A DNA stretch of 64,000 nt from Streptomyces sp. NRRL WC-3605 (GTDB taxonomy: Bacteria; Actinomycetota; Actinomycetes; Streptomycetales; Streptomycetaceae), in NCBI RefSeq assembly GCF_001509795.1, contig NZ_LLZN01000048.1:48543-112542 (forward strand), written 5' to 3'. Positions within the stretch are counted from its first letter, which is position 1; each line of letters begins with the position of its first letter. Of this stretch, positions 28,664 to 37,531 are shown in pieces. A model generated the notes under the pieces. That model ran no database searches, was not told the origin of the DNA, and saw only the letters and a program-made list of their open reading frames with translations. The position numbers and the translations under genes are program-made.

Positions 28664-29302
28664 ATGGAGTCCCAGGTGCGTGGCGGGACCAGATGGAAGC
28701 GGTTCGCTGTGGTCATGGTGCCCAGCGTCGCCGCCACGGCAGCGATAGGTGTCGCCCTCGCGCAGGGCGCTCTGGCCGCGTCGTTCAGCGTCTCGGGTCA
28801 GTCGTTCAAGGTGACGACGGACAAGCTCGAAGGCGAAGGTTTCTCGCAGTACGGCGCTCTTGACGAGGGCTACACGCTCACCGGCAAGAAGACGGTTCAC
28901 CCCGTCGCCGTCTCGGCGTTCACGAGCGCCAAGATCAACAACCTGTGCCAGTCGGTCGTCACGCCGGACCTGCCGTTCGTCGGCGACGTGAGCCTGGTCC
29001 TGCGGGCCGGTACCGACGCGAAGAAGCCGGTCGAGGCGAAGAACCTCTACATCGACGTCGCCGACCTCGAGGCCGACGCGACGTTCACGAACATCGACAT
29101 CGGTGTGGCCGCCAAGGATGCCAAGAAGGGTCCGGGCATGAAGGGCGGCGGCGAGCAGGCCAACCCGTACGGGTTCGCCCAGCAGGCCGACAAGGCCGTC
29201 CTGACGGGCGTGAAGCAGACGGCGTGGGCGACCACCGCCGGAACCTTCAAGCTCAGCGGGCTGAAGATGTCGCTGTCGACGGACGGCGCGGAGTGCTACT
29301 GA
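28664..29302 (+). CDS. DUF6230-family exported or membrane-associated protein
   Basis: The 212-residue protein has one N-terminal hydrophobic segment (about residues 13-36, FAVVMVPSVAATAAIGVALAQ), followed by AAS, and then a beta-rich domain starting FSVSGQSFKVTTDKLEGEGF. The ATG at 28664 has an excellent AAGGAGGAAAT ribosome site. Only one Cys pair (in NLCQSV and GAECY) could bond outside the cytoplasm. It is the first gene of a three-gene set conserved, as I recall, in many streptomycetes. No enzymatic motif is seen; function is unknown. Confidence 0.7.
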   Translation: MESQVRGGTRWKRFAVVMVPSVAATAAIGVALAQGALAASFSVSGQSFKVTTDKLEGEGFSQYGALDEGYTLTGKKTVHPVAVSAFTSAKINNLCQSVVTPDLPFVGDVSLVLRAGTDAKKPVEAKNLYIDVADLEADATFTNIDIGVAAKDAKKGPGMKGGGEQANPYGFAQQADKAVLTGVKQTAWATTAGTFKLSGLKMSLSTDGAECY

Positions 29303-29312
29303 GCACTCTCTG

Positions 29313-29376
29313 ACGGGCGGGGGAGCCGGTGGCACCCCCGCCCGTGCACTCTCCACCCGCCTGCTCCGCAGGCGGG
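29313..29376 (+). terminator. Two hairpins in the DUF6230-DUF6114 intercistronic gap
   Basis: ACGGGCGGGGG/CCCCCGCCCGT (29313-29345) and CCCGCCTGC/GCAGGCGGG (29356-29376) follow the first gene. They may terminate part of the transcripts or protect the upstream mRNA, giving different levels of the operon proteins. Confidence 0.5.
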
Positions 29377-29438
29377 CAAGCGAACGACGCACCCTCGCAT
29401 CACCACCACAGCAACGCCGCACCAGGGAGCTGTTTTCC

Positions 29439-30011
29439 ATGAGCGCCGAGACTCCTGCCGTACCCGGCACCGATGAGCACTACCTCCGGGTCGCCAGGCG
29501 GAAGTTCCGCGCCTGGCGGGGCACCAGGCCGTTCTGGGCAGGTCTGTTCGTCATCTTCGGCGGTCTCCCGATCGCCTACTTCCCTTATGCGCACCTGCAG
29601 ATCGGTCACCTGACCCTGGCGATGTCCACGACGGCGGGCGCCGGGTCGCTCATCATCGGTGTTCTCCTCGTCGTACTGGGAATCAGCCTCTGGTTCCAGA
29701 AGCACGTCCGCGTCTTCGCGGGCATCGCGGCGATCCTGCTGGGTCTGGTCTCCATCCCCGTGTCCAACCTCGGCGGCTTCCTCATCGGCTTCCTCTTCGC
29801 CCTCATCGGCGGTGCGATGGCCGTGTCCTGGGTGCCCGGCAACGAGGGGGACGCGCAGCCCGCGCAGCCGGACACGACGAGTGAGGGGTCCGCGCCCGAA
29901 GGTGCCGCGGACTCCGACACCACCCTCCTCAAGCCCGTGGTGGGCGAGCCGAACGATCTGTCAGGAACGAGCCCGGCGAACGGGGCGAACGGGAGGCACA
30001 GTGCCGGCTGA
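29439..30011 (+). CDS. DUF6114-family integral membrane protein
   Basis: The 190-residue protein has four membrane helices between about residues 33 and 130: FWAGLFVIFGGLPIAYF, AGSLIIGVLLVVLGISLWF, FAGIAAILLGLVSIPVSNLG, and FLIGFLFALIGGAMAVSW. A disordered acidic C-terminal tail follows. It overlaps the next gene by 11 bp. It probably forms the membrane component for the exported proteins encoded on either side. Function unknown. Confidence 0.7.
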   Translation: MSAETPAVPGTDEHYLRVARRKFRAWRGTRPFWAGLFVIFGGLPIAYFPYAHLQIGHLTLAMSTTAGAGSLIIGVLLVVLGISLWFQKHVRVFAGIAAILLGLVSIPVSNLGGFLIGFLFALIGGAMAVSWVPGNEGDAQPAQPDTTSEGSAPEGAADSDTTLLKPVVGEPNDLSGTSPANGANGRHSAG

Positions 30012-31371
30012 CGAGGTGACCCACGGGACTGAGGTGGACACGTCCCGTGTGAGAACCGGGCCGCGACACGCGGCGCCCAAGAAGCCGCTGTTCACCAGAT
30101 TCCAGATGCCCGCGGGCAAGGCGATAGCCCTGGCGGCGATGCCGACGGCGGTCCTGATGGGCATGGGCTTCACGCCCACGCTCGCGCAGGCCGACAGCGA
30201 CAACGCCACCAAGCCCACGGCCAACAGCCTGACGGCCGACGAGTACAAGGACTGCGTGGCCGCTCTGGAGGACGACGCCTCGGCGTCCCCTTCCCCCTCC
30301 GCGAGCGCCGGCGCGTCGGACGGCGAGGAGGAGACGGCGAAGCCGGACCCCTCGGACTCCGCCGACCCCTCGAAGCCGTCGGACTCCTCGGGCTCCTCGG
30401 ACTCCTCCGACTCCTCGCAGTCCGCGGGCGGTTCGTCCTCGTCGGATTCAGGTTCCGACGACGACGCCGAGCCCGCGCCGAAGCCGTCCGAGAGCAAGAC
30501 CGGGGAGGCTCCGTCCGGCCAGGCGGCCACACCGTCCCCGTCGCCGTCCGAGAGCAGCGGCAACCTGCTCGAGGGCATCGGCGACGCCATCGAGGGCATC
30601 TTCACCGGCGGTTCGAAGGCCGAGGAGAGCACGAGCCCCACGCCGACGCCGTCGGCGAGTGCCACCGAGGAGGCGTCCTCCGGCAGTGAGGAGCCCTCCG
30701 CGAAGGAGACGCCCGCGGCGTCCGGCACCGTGAAGGACACGACCGACAAGGTCACCGACACGGTGAAGAAGACCGTCGAGGACGCCGGCGACAAGGCGTC
30801 CGACGCGGCCGAGGACGCCTCCGACGCGGTGCGGGACGCGGCCGACGAGGCCACGGCCACGCCGAGCCCGTCCGAGAGCGCCGGTGCCGACCTGGACGAC
30901 TGCCCGGTCGCCACCGACGACGAGGGCGGCGTCGACAACACCGTCCCGCTGCCGGACGACCCGTGGTACCTGAACGCCAGCTCGCTGCTGCTGAAGGGCG
31001 CCGACTACCAGGGCGTCGTCGAGGTGAAGACGGCCAGCGGCAAGAAGAAGAAGGTGCTGAAGTACGTCATATCCGACGGCACCGACATCGGTGACCTGCA
31101 CCAGACGGTGAACGACAAGCAGTCCGGCAAGACCTACCACGTGCAGGCTGCCAAGGGCTCGACGTCCACGATCCGCGACGGCAAGACGGTGATGTACACG
31201 GAGAGCATCTCCGGCAACCTGCTCGGGCTGATACCGGTCACCTTCGACCCGGACAACCCGCCGCCGCTGAACATCCCGCTGATCTACTTCACCAAGGTCA
31301 AGGTCACGCAGGCCGCCCAGTTCGGCGGCACCCTGCACGTGCCGGGGCTGCACAACTACATCACCGACTGA
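30001..31371 (+). CDS. Exported protein with long Ser/Asp/Pro-rich linker
   Basis: The 456-residue protein starts at GTG 30001, which overlaps the upstream stop and has GGGAGG seven bases ahead. A hydrophobic segment near residues 38-58 (GKAIALAAMPTAVLMGMGF) follows a basic head and is a signal or anchor. Residues about 95-300 are low-complexity Ser, Asp, Glu, Pro and Ala (DSSGSSDSSDSSQSAGGSSS). Within this stretch lies an amphipathic TVKDTTDKVTDTVKKTVED helix. The C-terminal 140 residues are ordered (WYLNASSLLLKGADYQG) and end in HVPGLHNYITD. A surface role spanning the wall is plausible; no known enzyme domain is recognised. Confidence 0.7.
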   Translation: MPADEVTHGTEVDTSRVRTGPRHAAPKKPLFTRFQMPAGKAIALAAMPTAVLMGMGFTPTLAQADSDNATKPTANSLTADEYKDCVAALEDDASASPSPSASAGASDGEEETAKPDPSDSADPSKPSDSSGSSDSSDSSQSAGGSSSSDSGSDDDAEPAPKPSESKTGEAPSGQAATPSPSPSESSGNLLEGIGDAIEGIFTGGSKAEESTSPTPTPSASATEEASSGSEEPSAKETPAASGTVKDTTDKVTDTVKKTVEDAGDKASDAAEDASDAVRDAADEATATPSPSESAGADLDDCPVATDDEGGVDNTVPLPDDPWYLNASSLLLKGADYQGVVEVKTASGKKKKVLKYVISDGTDIGDLHQTVNDKQSGKTYHVQAAKGSTSTIRDGKTVMYTESISGNLLGLIPVTFDPDNPPPLNIPLIYFTKVKVTQAAQFGGTLHVPGLHNYITD

Positions 31372-31421
31372 GCCGGGCGTCGTCAGACGCCGACACGAGC
31401 CCGTTCGGGAGCCGCACACCG

Positions 31422-31459
31422 GCTGTGGCCCGGTCCTCGTCCGAGGGCCGGGCCACAGC
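31422..31459 (+). terminator. Terminator after the DUF6230/DUF6114 operon
   Basis: GCTGTGGCCCGG (31422-31433) and CCGGGCCACAGC (31448-31459) make a perfect 12-bp stem. The remaining gap to the toxin gene (31460-31746) holds a possible -10 box TAGAGT at 31548-31553 but no clear -35 box and no supported gene. Confidence 0.65.
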
Positions 31460-31746
31460 TGTGTCCGGCCCACAGCTGCGTCCGGCCCATGTCACCCTTC
31501 CTTCACTCTTCCTCCGCTCTCCCTCCCTCAACTCGACTACTTGTGGGTAGAGTTGTGCCGCACGTGTTCCGAACATGACCAATTCGGACCGTGTACGACC
31601 GACTGCGACCGGGGGAACTGCGTCGTCGACGGGGGGAACGGGGGAGGGTGCGTCAGCCGCGCCCGTACGGCCCCGCACTGCCTTCGCGCGCCCATCAGTG
31701 AACGCCCGCCCCTGGTTGCCCTCCGCACCCAGGAAGGGATGCCCCC

Positions 31747-34700
31747 TTGCGTTCCAGACCCCCCGGGTCCTTCATGGCTCCGTCGAGACGGGTACGGACC
31801 CGTCTCACCCGGCTGGTGCCGCTCCCGCTGGCCGCCGCCCTCCTCACCGGCCTCGCCGTGAGCCCAGACCTGCTCACGCGCCCCACGGACCGCCTCGACG
31901 ACGCCGCCCCCGTGGCCGGTTCGAGCCCGTGGTTCGAGGACACGGCCACGGAGCAACTGCGCCAGGACCAGTGCCTGATGGCCGACGTCCTGCGCCTGGG
32001 CGGTCCCGCGATGGCCACCACGGCCCAGGACGCCCTCAACCGGCCCGCCGCCGAACTGCACGCCCTCGCCGACCGCAAGTACTGGGAAGACACCCCGCTG
32101 GCCACGGCGTTCAAGAGCGACCGGACCACCGCCGACAAGGCGCTGCAGGACCTCTCCGCCCAGCGCGACGCCTGGAAGAAGCCCCTAGAGGGCCTGACCA
32201 ACCCCGCCGGCTTCACCGACACCGGCTTCCACTGGCCGCCCGACGGCAGCGGCGGCAAGCCCGGCTTCTACACCCAGACCGGCCTGGACCGGTGGACCGC
32301 GGACCGCTTCTGGCAGGACGAGGAGACCTTCTACAAGGACTCCACCCCCGCCGCCGACGCCGCGACGCGCAAGGCCGTCACCGACCTGGGTACCCCCCTG
32401 TACGGCAAGGACCCGGACCCCAGCCTGCCGAGCGACGAGTGGAACCGGGCCCTCGCCGAGCGCGACGCCTTCCAGTGGCTCACGGACACCTCGAGCCAGG
32501 CGACGGGCGCCGACGACGCCCGGGTCTTCCTGACCTCCGGAGGCTTCCCCCGTACGGCCCCGGAGCCGGGCTCCCCGGAGTACCGCGTCGCCGTCGAGGA
32601 CCTGAAGTCCCGCTTCTCCACGTGCGCCTGGCGTGACCCGCTGGACCCGGGCAACGCCCTGAGCGACGCCACGGCCACCGCGGCGGCCGAGTGGCAGCAG
32701 GAGATCGCCTCCCAGTCCACCCAGCGCAACCAGATCCTGACCGCCAACAAGGACGCCACGAAGGCACTCGCCGCCGGCGCCAAGGCACTCGGCGACCTGG
32801 TCGGGCAGTCCTGGACGGCCGACCACCTGACCCGCTGGCAGGACTACTGGTCCGCCGGTGGCGTCGGGGCCATCGGGAACGCGCCCACCACCATCGAGGT
32901 CACCGGCAAGAAGGGCCTGTGCCTGGACGCCGCGGGCGGGGGCACGACCGACGGCACCGCCGTGCAGATCTACACCTGCAACGGCTCCGCCGCCCAGCAG
33001 TGGACCGTCGAGGGCGACGACAAGGGTCTGCACCTGCGCAACGTCAAAGCGCTCAAGTGCGTCGAGGTCGCCGGGAACAACTCCGCCGACGGCACGAAGA
33101 TCCAGCTCGCGACGTGCAAGAGCACCCCGGCGCAGACCTGGGAGTACAACGTCCGGGCCGCCACGCCGTTGAAGAACGTCGGCACGGACAAGTGCCTGGA
33201 CCTGAAGACGTACGACAACGGGCAGGACTCCCGGCTGTGGACGTGCTCGGGTGCCACCGCGCAGAAGGTCACCATCAAACCGTCCGGCCAGAAGGGGACC
33301 GTCCCGCCGAAGGCCCAGTTCGACAAGGCGAAGGCGGGCCTGGCGGCCGCGCGCACCGGTGCGGCGAACCAGCTGGCGGCGCTGAAGGCGCAGCTGGCCG
33401 CCGCGAACAAGGCGGCGACCGCCTCCGACACCGCCGAGCAGGCGGCGTACACGATCGCCGACGAGCAGGGCGCCCCGCGGGGCCGCGGGCTGCTCGTGGG
33501 CCAGCAGAAGGCCCAGGTCACCAAGGGCGCGGTGGCCGCGCTGGAAGCGATGGTGAAGGCCGGTGAGACCGCCGAGGCGGCGACCCGCGCCTCCGCGAGC
33601 GACAGCGACACCATCGCGCAGCGCGCGCTCGCCCAGGCGGCGCAGGCGAAGGCCGAGTTCCGCAAGAAGGCCGCCGAGACGGCCGAACTGCAGGCGAAGG
33701 CCGCCGCGGACGCCGCCAAGGTGCACCGCGACAACGCCAAGAAGGACAAGGAGACCGCGGAGGCCAAGCTCGCCGTGGCCCTGAAGGCGGAGGGCGAGGC
33801 CAAGTCGGCCGCCACGACCGCCCACGCCAAGCGGCTGGCCGCCGAGGCCGAGGAGAAGACGGCCAAGGCGGAGAAGGAGAAGGCGGCCGCGAAGCAGGCG
33901 GAGGCCGAGCAGCACAAGAAGACGGCCCAGGCGGAGGCGGCGAACGCCAAGGAGGCGCGGGAGAAGGCCGAGGCCTCGGAAGGAACGGCGGTCGAGAAGC
34001 GCAACACGGCCGTCAAGGCCCGCGACCACGCCAAGAGCATGCGCGACGACGCGTGGGACGCCGAGCAGAAGGCGGACGCCGCCCGGGCGAAGGCCGACGC
34101 GAAGGCCGCCTACGCCGACTCGCTGGAGGCGGGGAGCGCGGCCGACGCCGCGCGTGCCGCGGCCAACGAGGCCGACAAGCACGCCGACGACGCCGAAGCC
34201 GCCGCGGGCCGGGCCCGCTCCGCGGCCGACGCGGCGACCCAGGCGGCGGCGGACGCGGACGCGGCGGCCACCCGTGCGGAGTCCGCGGCCAAGCGGGCGC
34301 GCGCGAACGCCGACGCCGCGCAGGCCGCGAAGCTGAAGGCGGACGCCGCGGTGAAGACCGCGACGAGTGCAGCGGCCGACGCGATCAAGGCGTCGCAGCA
34401 CGCCTCTGCCGAGGCGAAGACGGCGGTGAAGCTGGCCGACGAGGCGGAGGCGAAGGCCAAGACGGCCAAGTCCGAGGCGGACGAGGCCAACAAGGAGGCC
34501 GGCAAGGCGCTGGCGGCGTCCGCGAAGGCGGCGGGCTTCGCCTACGTCACCGCGCAAGCCGCCGTGGACGCCGGAAAGGCTGCCGCGCAGGTGGCGAAGC
34601 CGGCGAACGACGCCATCCAGCTCGGCTCGCCGTACGTCGACACCGACTCGGCCGCCGGTCTGGTGGTGCTGACGGGGCAGGGCTCCAAGACGATCGCGGA

Positions 34701-36390
34701 GCAGCAGCAGGCCGTCGCGGAGACGCACGCCGAGAACGCCAAGGAGGAGGCCGCCTCCTCGCAGGCGCTCGCCGACCAGGCGAAGGGCGACGCCAAGGCC
34801 GCCTACCAGCACGCGGCGAACGCGGCCAAGCACGCGTCGGACGCCCGTGGTTACGCCAAGGAGGCCCTGGGATACGCCGCCGACGCTGCGAAGGCCGCGT
34901 CGAAGGCGGTCGCGTCACTGGCCCGCACCAAGGAGTACGACCGCCAGGCGGCGGAGGACGCGGCGGCAGCCGACAAGGCGGCGGGCCGTGCCGAGAGCCA
35001 TGCCAAGGCGGCCCGAGACTCGGCCGACGAGGCGGCACTCGACGCGGAAGCGGCCCGCAAGGCCGCCTCGGCGGCAGAGGCGGACGCCAAGGAGGCCCGA
35101 GCGGCAGCCGACCGAGCCGACAAGGCGGCCACAGAGGCCGAGGAGGCGGCGAAGGACGCCGAGAAGTACGCCAAGGAGGCCCAGGAGGCGGCTGAACGGG
35201 CCGACGCCAAGCAGGCCAACGAGCAGGTGGCGGCCGGTGGCGGAACGGGTGTCGCGGGCGTCTTCTACGTGATCGACGAAGACACGACCAAGATCGACAA
35301 AGCCCGGCAGATCGGCGAGTGCCCCGCGAACTCGCCACTGGTCGGATGCACGGCGTCGTACAAGGTCACCGGAACCGTCGAGGCGGACTTCTACCTCTGC
35401 ACCGACGGCGACGCCCTCGCCGACGCGAAGAAGTGCCCGAAGACGGCGTGGAAGTGGCTCGACAAGAAGACCATTCCGTTCGCCGACGTCGACTGGTCGC
35501 ACTTCTTCTCCGGCACCGAGATCATCAAGATCGGCTGGCAGAACCTCTTCGGCGACACGCTCGGCGGCATCCTCTACGAGATCATCCTCGGCGACGCCGT
35601 CAAGTGCTTCCACGGCAGCAAGACCGCCTGCGCGTGGACGGCGGCGATGTTCATCCCGCTCGGCAAGCCGCTGGCAGCACTCTCTGACGCCATCAAGGCC
35701 CTGGATGCCGCCGCGAGGACCGGTATCGGCTTCGAGAACGCGTGGAAGGGGCTCCGTGCCCTGAAGGTGGCCGACGAGGTCGCCCTCAGCATCGGCATCA
35801 AGTCCCTCGACGACCTTCTCAAGACATGCGTCAAGGGTTCTCGCCCCCTCGCGTCGCGGGCGTCCGCAGCCAGTGTGCCCTCCTGCCCTGTGGGCATGGT
35901 GGCCTACAACGCCACGGAACTGGGCACCGTCGCCTGGAAGGCGAGGATCGCGGGCGGATACGAGTTCAAGTACCGGCGGAATGTCGCCGTCGCCAAGGTG
36001 CCGGGCTGGAACGACCCGAAGACCGGTGACTACGTGTACGGGTACAGCCAGGGAGGCGGGTACCACTCGGAGAACCACATCCTGGATCAGTTGGCCGCAC
36101 GCGAATTCAAGCCCACCCAGATCACGGCTCTCTACAGTGAGCGACAGCCGTGTCCTGTGTGCGGGCCGCTGCTGGAGGATGTGCTCAAGCCGGGGACGCC
36201 GATCAGTTGGTCGGTTCCCTGGGGATCTGACGGGCTGCTGAACAGCGCCGCCGACGAGATGCTGAAGCAGGCGATCAAGACCGCCGGCGGTCATCGTCTC
36301 GCGCGTTCGGCACTTGCCGACACGGCAGCCGGGTTCGACAGCGCCGTTGGTACGGAGACGGATCGACGCACAGAGAGGAGGGTGAGTTGA
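31747..36390 (+). CDS. Secreted polymorphic-toxin-like protein: ricin-B lectin, long coiled coil, C-terminal deaminase-like domain
   Basis: The 1,547-residue protein starts at TTG 31747, with AGGAAGGG 8 bp ahead; ATG 31774 is an alternative. A signal sequence (about 15-42) leads to an N-terminal domain of unknown type. A ricin-B lectin trefoil follows (about 381-513), with repeated CLD/CVE and QxW elements such as GLCLDAAGGG and AQQWTVEG. Next is about 640 residues of Ala/Lys/Glu/Asp-rich coiled coil (523-1160), then a Cys-containing pretoxin region (about 1165-1370). The last 150 residues carry HSE (His1440, Glu1442) and PCPVC (Cys1469, Cys1472). These are the zinc-site signature of the cytidine-deaminase fold used by many secreted toxins. 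It overlaps a small downstream gene, probably its immunity gene. Toxicity and target are inferred. Confidence 0.75.
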   Translation: MRSRPPGSFMAPSRRVRTRLTRLVPLPLAAALLTGLAVSPDLLTRPTDRLDDAAPVAGSSPWFEDTATEQLRQDQCLMADVLRLGGPAMATTAQDALNRPAAELHALADRKYWEDTPLATAFKSDRTTADKALQDLSAQRDAWKKPLEGLTNPAGFTDTGFHWPPDGSGGKPGFYTQTGLDRWTADRFWQDEETFYKDSTPAADAATRKAVTDLGTPLYGKDPDPSLPSDEWNRALAERDAFQWLTDTSSQATGADDARVFLTSGGFPRTAPEPGSPEYRVAVEDLKSRFSTCAWRDPLDPGNALSDATATAAAEWQQEIASQSTQRNQILTANKDATKALAAGAKALGDLVGQSWTADHLTRWQDYWSAGGVGAIGNAPTTIEVTGKKGLCLDAAGGGTTDGTAVQIYTCNGSAAQQWTVEGDDKGLHLRNVKALKCVEVAGNNSADGTKIQLATCKSTPAQTWEYNVRAATPLKNVGTDKCLDLKTYDNGQDSRLWTCSGATAQKVTIKPSGQKGTVPPKAQFDKAKAGLAAARTGAANQLAALKAQLAAANKAATASDTAEQAAYTIADEQGAPRGRGLLVGQQKAQVTKGAVAALEAMVKAGETAEAATRASASDSDTIAQRALAQAAQAKAEFRKKAAETAELQAKAAADAAKVHRDNAKKDKETAEAKLAVALKAEGEAKSAATTAHAKRLAAEAEEKTAKAEKEKAAAKQAEAEQHKKTAQAEAANAKEAREKAEASEGTAVEKRNTAVKARDHAKSMRDDAWDAEQKADAARAKADAKAAYADSLEAGSAADAARAAANEADKHADDAEAAAGRARSAADAATQAAADADAAATRAESAAKRARANADAAQAAKLKADAAVKTATSAAADAIKASQHASAEAKTAVKLADEAEAKAKTAKSEADEANKEAGKALAASAKAAGFAYVTAQAAVDAGKAAAQVAKPANDAIQLGSPYVDTDSAAGLVVLTGQGSKTIAEQQQAVAETHAENAKEEAASSQALADQAKGDAKAAYQHAANAAKHASDARGYAKEALGYAADAAKAASKAVASLARTKEYDRQAAEDAAAADKAAGRAESHAKAARDSADEAALDAEAARKAASAAEADAKEARAAADRADKAATEAEEAAKDAEKYAKEAQEAAERADAKQANEQVAAGGGTGVAGVFYVIDEDTTKIDKARQIGECPANSPLVGCTASYKVTGTVEADFYLCTDGDALADAKKCPKTAWKWLDKKTIPFADVDWSHFFSGTEIIKIGWQNLFGDTLGGILYEIILGDAVKCFHGSKTACAWTAAMFIPLGKPLAALSDAIKALDAAARTGIGFENAWKGLRALKVADEVALSIGIKSLDDLLKTCVKGSRPLASRASAASVPSCPVGMVAYNATELGTVAWKARIAGGYEFKYRRNVAVAKVPGWNDPKTGDYVYGYSQGGGYHSENHILDQLAAREFKPTQITALYSERQPCPVCGPLLEDVLKPGTPISWSVPWGSDGLLNSAADEMLKQAIKTAGGHRLARSALADTAAGFDSAVGTETDRRTERRVS

Positions 36391-36794
36391 CCGACCACGG
36401 CTTCGATCACCGCGACGCGTCCGAGGCTGTCGTCACCGAGCGCGTCGCGCTGGCCGAACGGGTACGCCGGGAACTGGCACTGGCCGGGCTGCCCGCCTTG
36501 CGGGCGGACCAGGACGACCAGGCCGGTGCGCTGGTGGAGGTGGACGTCGGCGACGACGCGGAGGGGGGTGTGTTCGTGGACTGGAGGCCCGACCCCGTCC
36601 TCACCCGGGCTGCCGTCGACCTTATGCAGAAGGGCCGGTATCAGGCGTCCGAGATCGCTTACAACGGGGCCGTGCGCGCCCATATGCAGCAGGCGATCAT
36701 CGGAATCCTCAGGTCCGCTGGTCTCCAGGCCGATGAAGCAGCCGCTTTCGACGGCGATCTCCGGCCTCTGTCGGTCCGCGTCTCGGCACCGTAG
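36387..36794 (+). CDS. Small protein coupled to the toxin gene, probable immunity protein
   Basis: The 135-residue acidic protein begins at TTG 36387, which shares TTGA with the toxin stop and has GAGAGGAGGG just upstream, so translation is coupled. It has no signal peptide or membrane helix, as expected for a cytosolic antitoxin. Segments include VEVDVGDDAEGGVFVDWRPD and a helical ALVE/AVRAHMQQAIIGILRS region. No named family is recognised. Immunity function is inferred only from position, size and coupling. Confidence 0.6.
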   Translation: MTDHGFDHRDASEAVVTERVALAERVRRELALAGLPALRADQDDQAGALVEVDVGDDAEGGVFVDWRPDPVLTRAAVDLMQKGRYQASEIAYNGAVRAHMQQAIIGILRSAGLQADEAAAFDGDLRPLSVRVSAP

Positions 36795-36804
36795 CTGATC
36801 AGAG

Positions 36805-36837
36805 CGAGGGCGCCCCCGCCTCTCGGGGGCGCCCTCG
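36805..36837 (+). terminator. Terminator after the toxin-immunity pair
   Basis: CGAGGGCGCCCCCG (36805-36818) and CGGGGGCGCCCTCG (36824-36837) form a perfect 14-bp stem with a 5-nt loop, 10 bp after the immunity stop. It closes the toxin operon. Confidence 0.75.
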
Positions 36838-36887
36838 TCCGAAGAGATGAGGAGCAACGCGCGGTCAGGCCGCGTCCGGCTTACGGC

Positions 36888-37080
36888 GTGCTCAACGAGG
36901 GCGACTTCGGGATGAGCGACCTGGCCGCGCGGATCTTCGCCGCCCGGGCCCAGGCGCCGGGACGTCCTGTCGGTGCCGCTCACCGAGGGGCAGTACGCCC
37001 GCTACCAGTGTCTCGCGGCCCAGTTCGGGCACCACGAGCACCTGGTCACCGACACGCTCTGGCAGCGAGTGGAGAACTGA
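36888..37080 (+). pseudogene. Decayed 3' fragment of a protein gene, frameshifted
   Basis: Two protein-like pieces sit in different frames. The first, from GTG 36888, reads VLNEGDFGMSDLAARIFAAR up to about 36955. The second, one base shifted from about 36961, reads DVLSVPLTEGQYARYQCLAA and ends DTLWQRVEN before TGA 37078. Both read as ordinary globular protein, and the next gene starts two bases after this stop with its ribosome site inside the fragment. The simplest reading is the tail of a former upstream gene, possibly a displaced toxin cassette, broken by a single-base change. The missing 5' part and the function are unknown. Confidence 0.5.
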
Positions 37081-37081
37081 G

Positions 37082-37471
37082 ATGAGAATTCAAGTGAAGA
37101 TGACCCGCGACGGCGACGCCTTCATCGCCCGGCTCGTGCCCAGTCAGGTGTCCGCGATGTACGAGGCGCTGAGTCATCTGCGCGAGCACGACTACGGTGA
37201 CACGGAGCTGACCCTGCTGACCGGCGCCGGCCGGGAGGCGGTCGACGCGCTCGTGGAGCGGCTGGCCGGACCGCATGCGGAGTCCCGGGACTTCCGCCTC
37301 ACCGTCGGGGAACTCCACATGGTGCACAGCGCGCTGACCGCGGTGCCGACGCGGTTCGTCGAGCGGGGCGGGCTCTTCGCGCAGGAGCCCTTCCACATCC
37401 GTACGGGCTTCTACCGGGAGAACTTCGACGCCCTGGCGTCCGCCCTCGTACAGGCGGTCCGTCAGGCGTGA
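37082..37471 (+). CDS. Hypothetical protein, possible orphan immunity protein
   Basis: The 129-residue cytosolic protein starts MRIQVKMTRDGDAFIARLVP with TGGAGA ahead of the ATG. It alternates beta strands and helices (FRLTVGELHMVHSALTAVP) and resembles small Streptomyces proteins of unknown function. It follows the broken fragment by one base, the same close arrangement as the toxin-immunity pair upstream. An orphan immunity gene left after loss of its toxin is one explanation; an unrelated hypothetical gene is equally possible. Confidence 0.6.
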   Translation: MRIQVKMTRDGDAFIARLVPSQVSAMYEALSHLREHDYGDTELTLLTGAGREAVDALVERLAGPHAESRDFRLTVGELHMVHSALTAVPTRFVERGGLFAQEPFHIRTGFYRENFDALASALVQAVRQA

Positions 37472-37479
37472 CCCACGCA

Positions 37480-37515
37480 GAGGGCGCCCCCCGCCGCGAG
37501 GCGAGGGGCGCCCTC
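37480..37515. terminator. Hairpin between 37471 and the convergent pyruvate kinase gene
   Basis: GAGGGCGCCCC (37480-37490) pairs with GGGGCGCCCTC (37505-37515), an 11-bp stem with a 14-nt loop. It sits between two convergent genes and probably serves both. Confidence 0.6.
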
Positions 37516-37531
37516 CAAGCACGTGCGGCCG

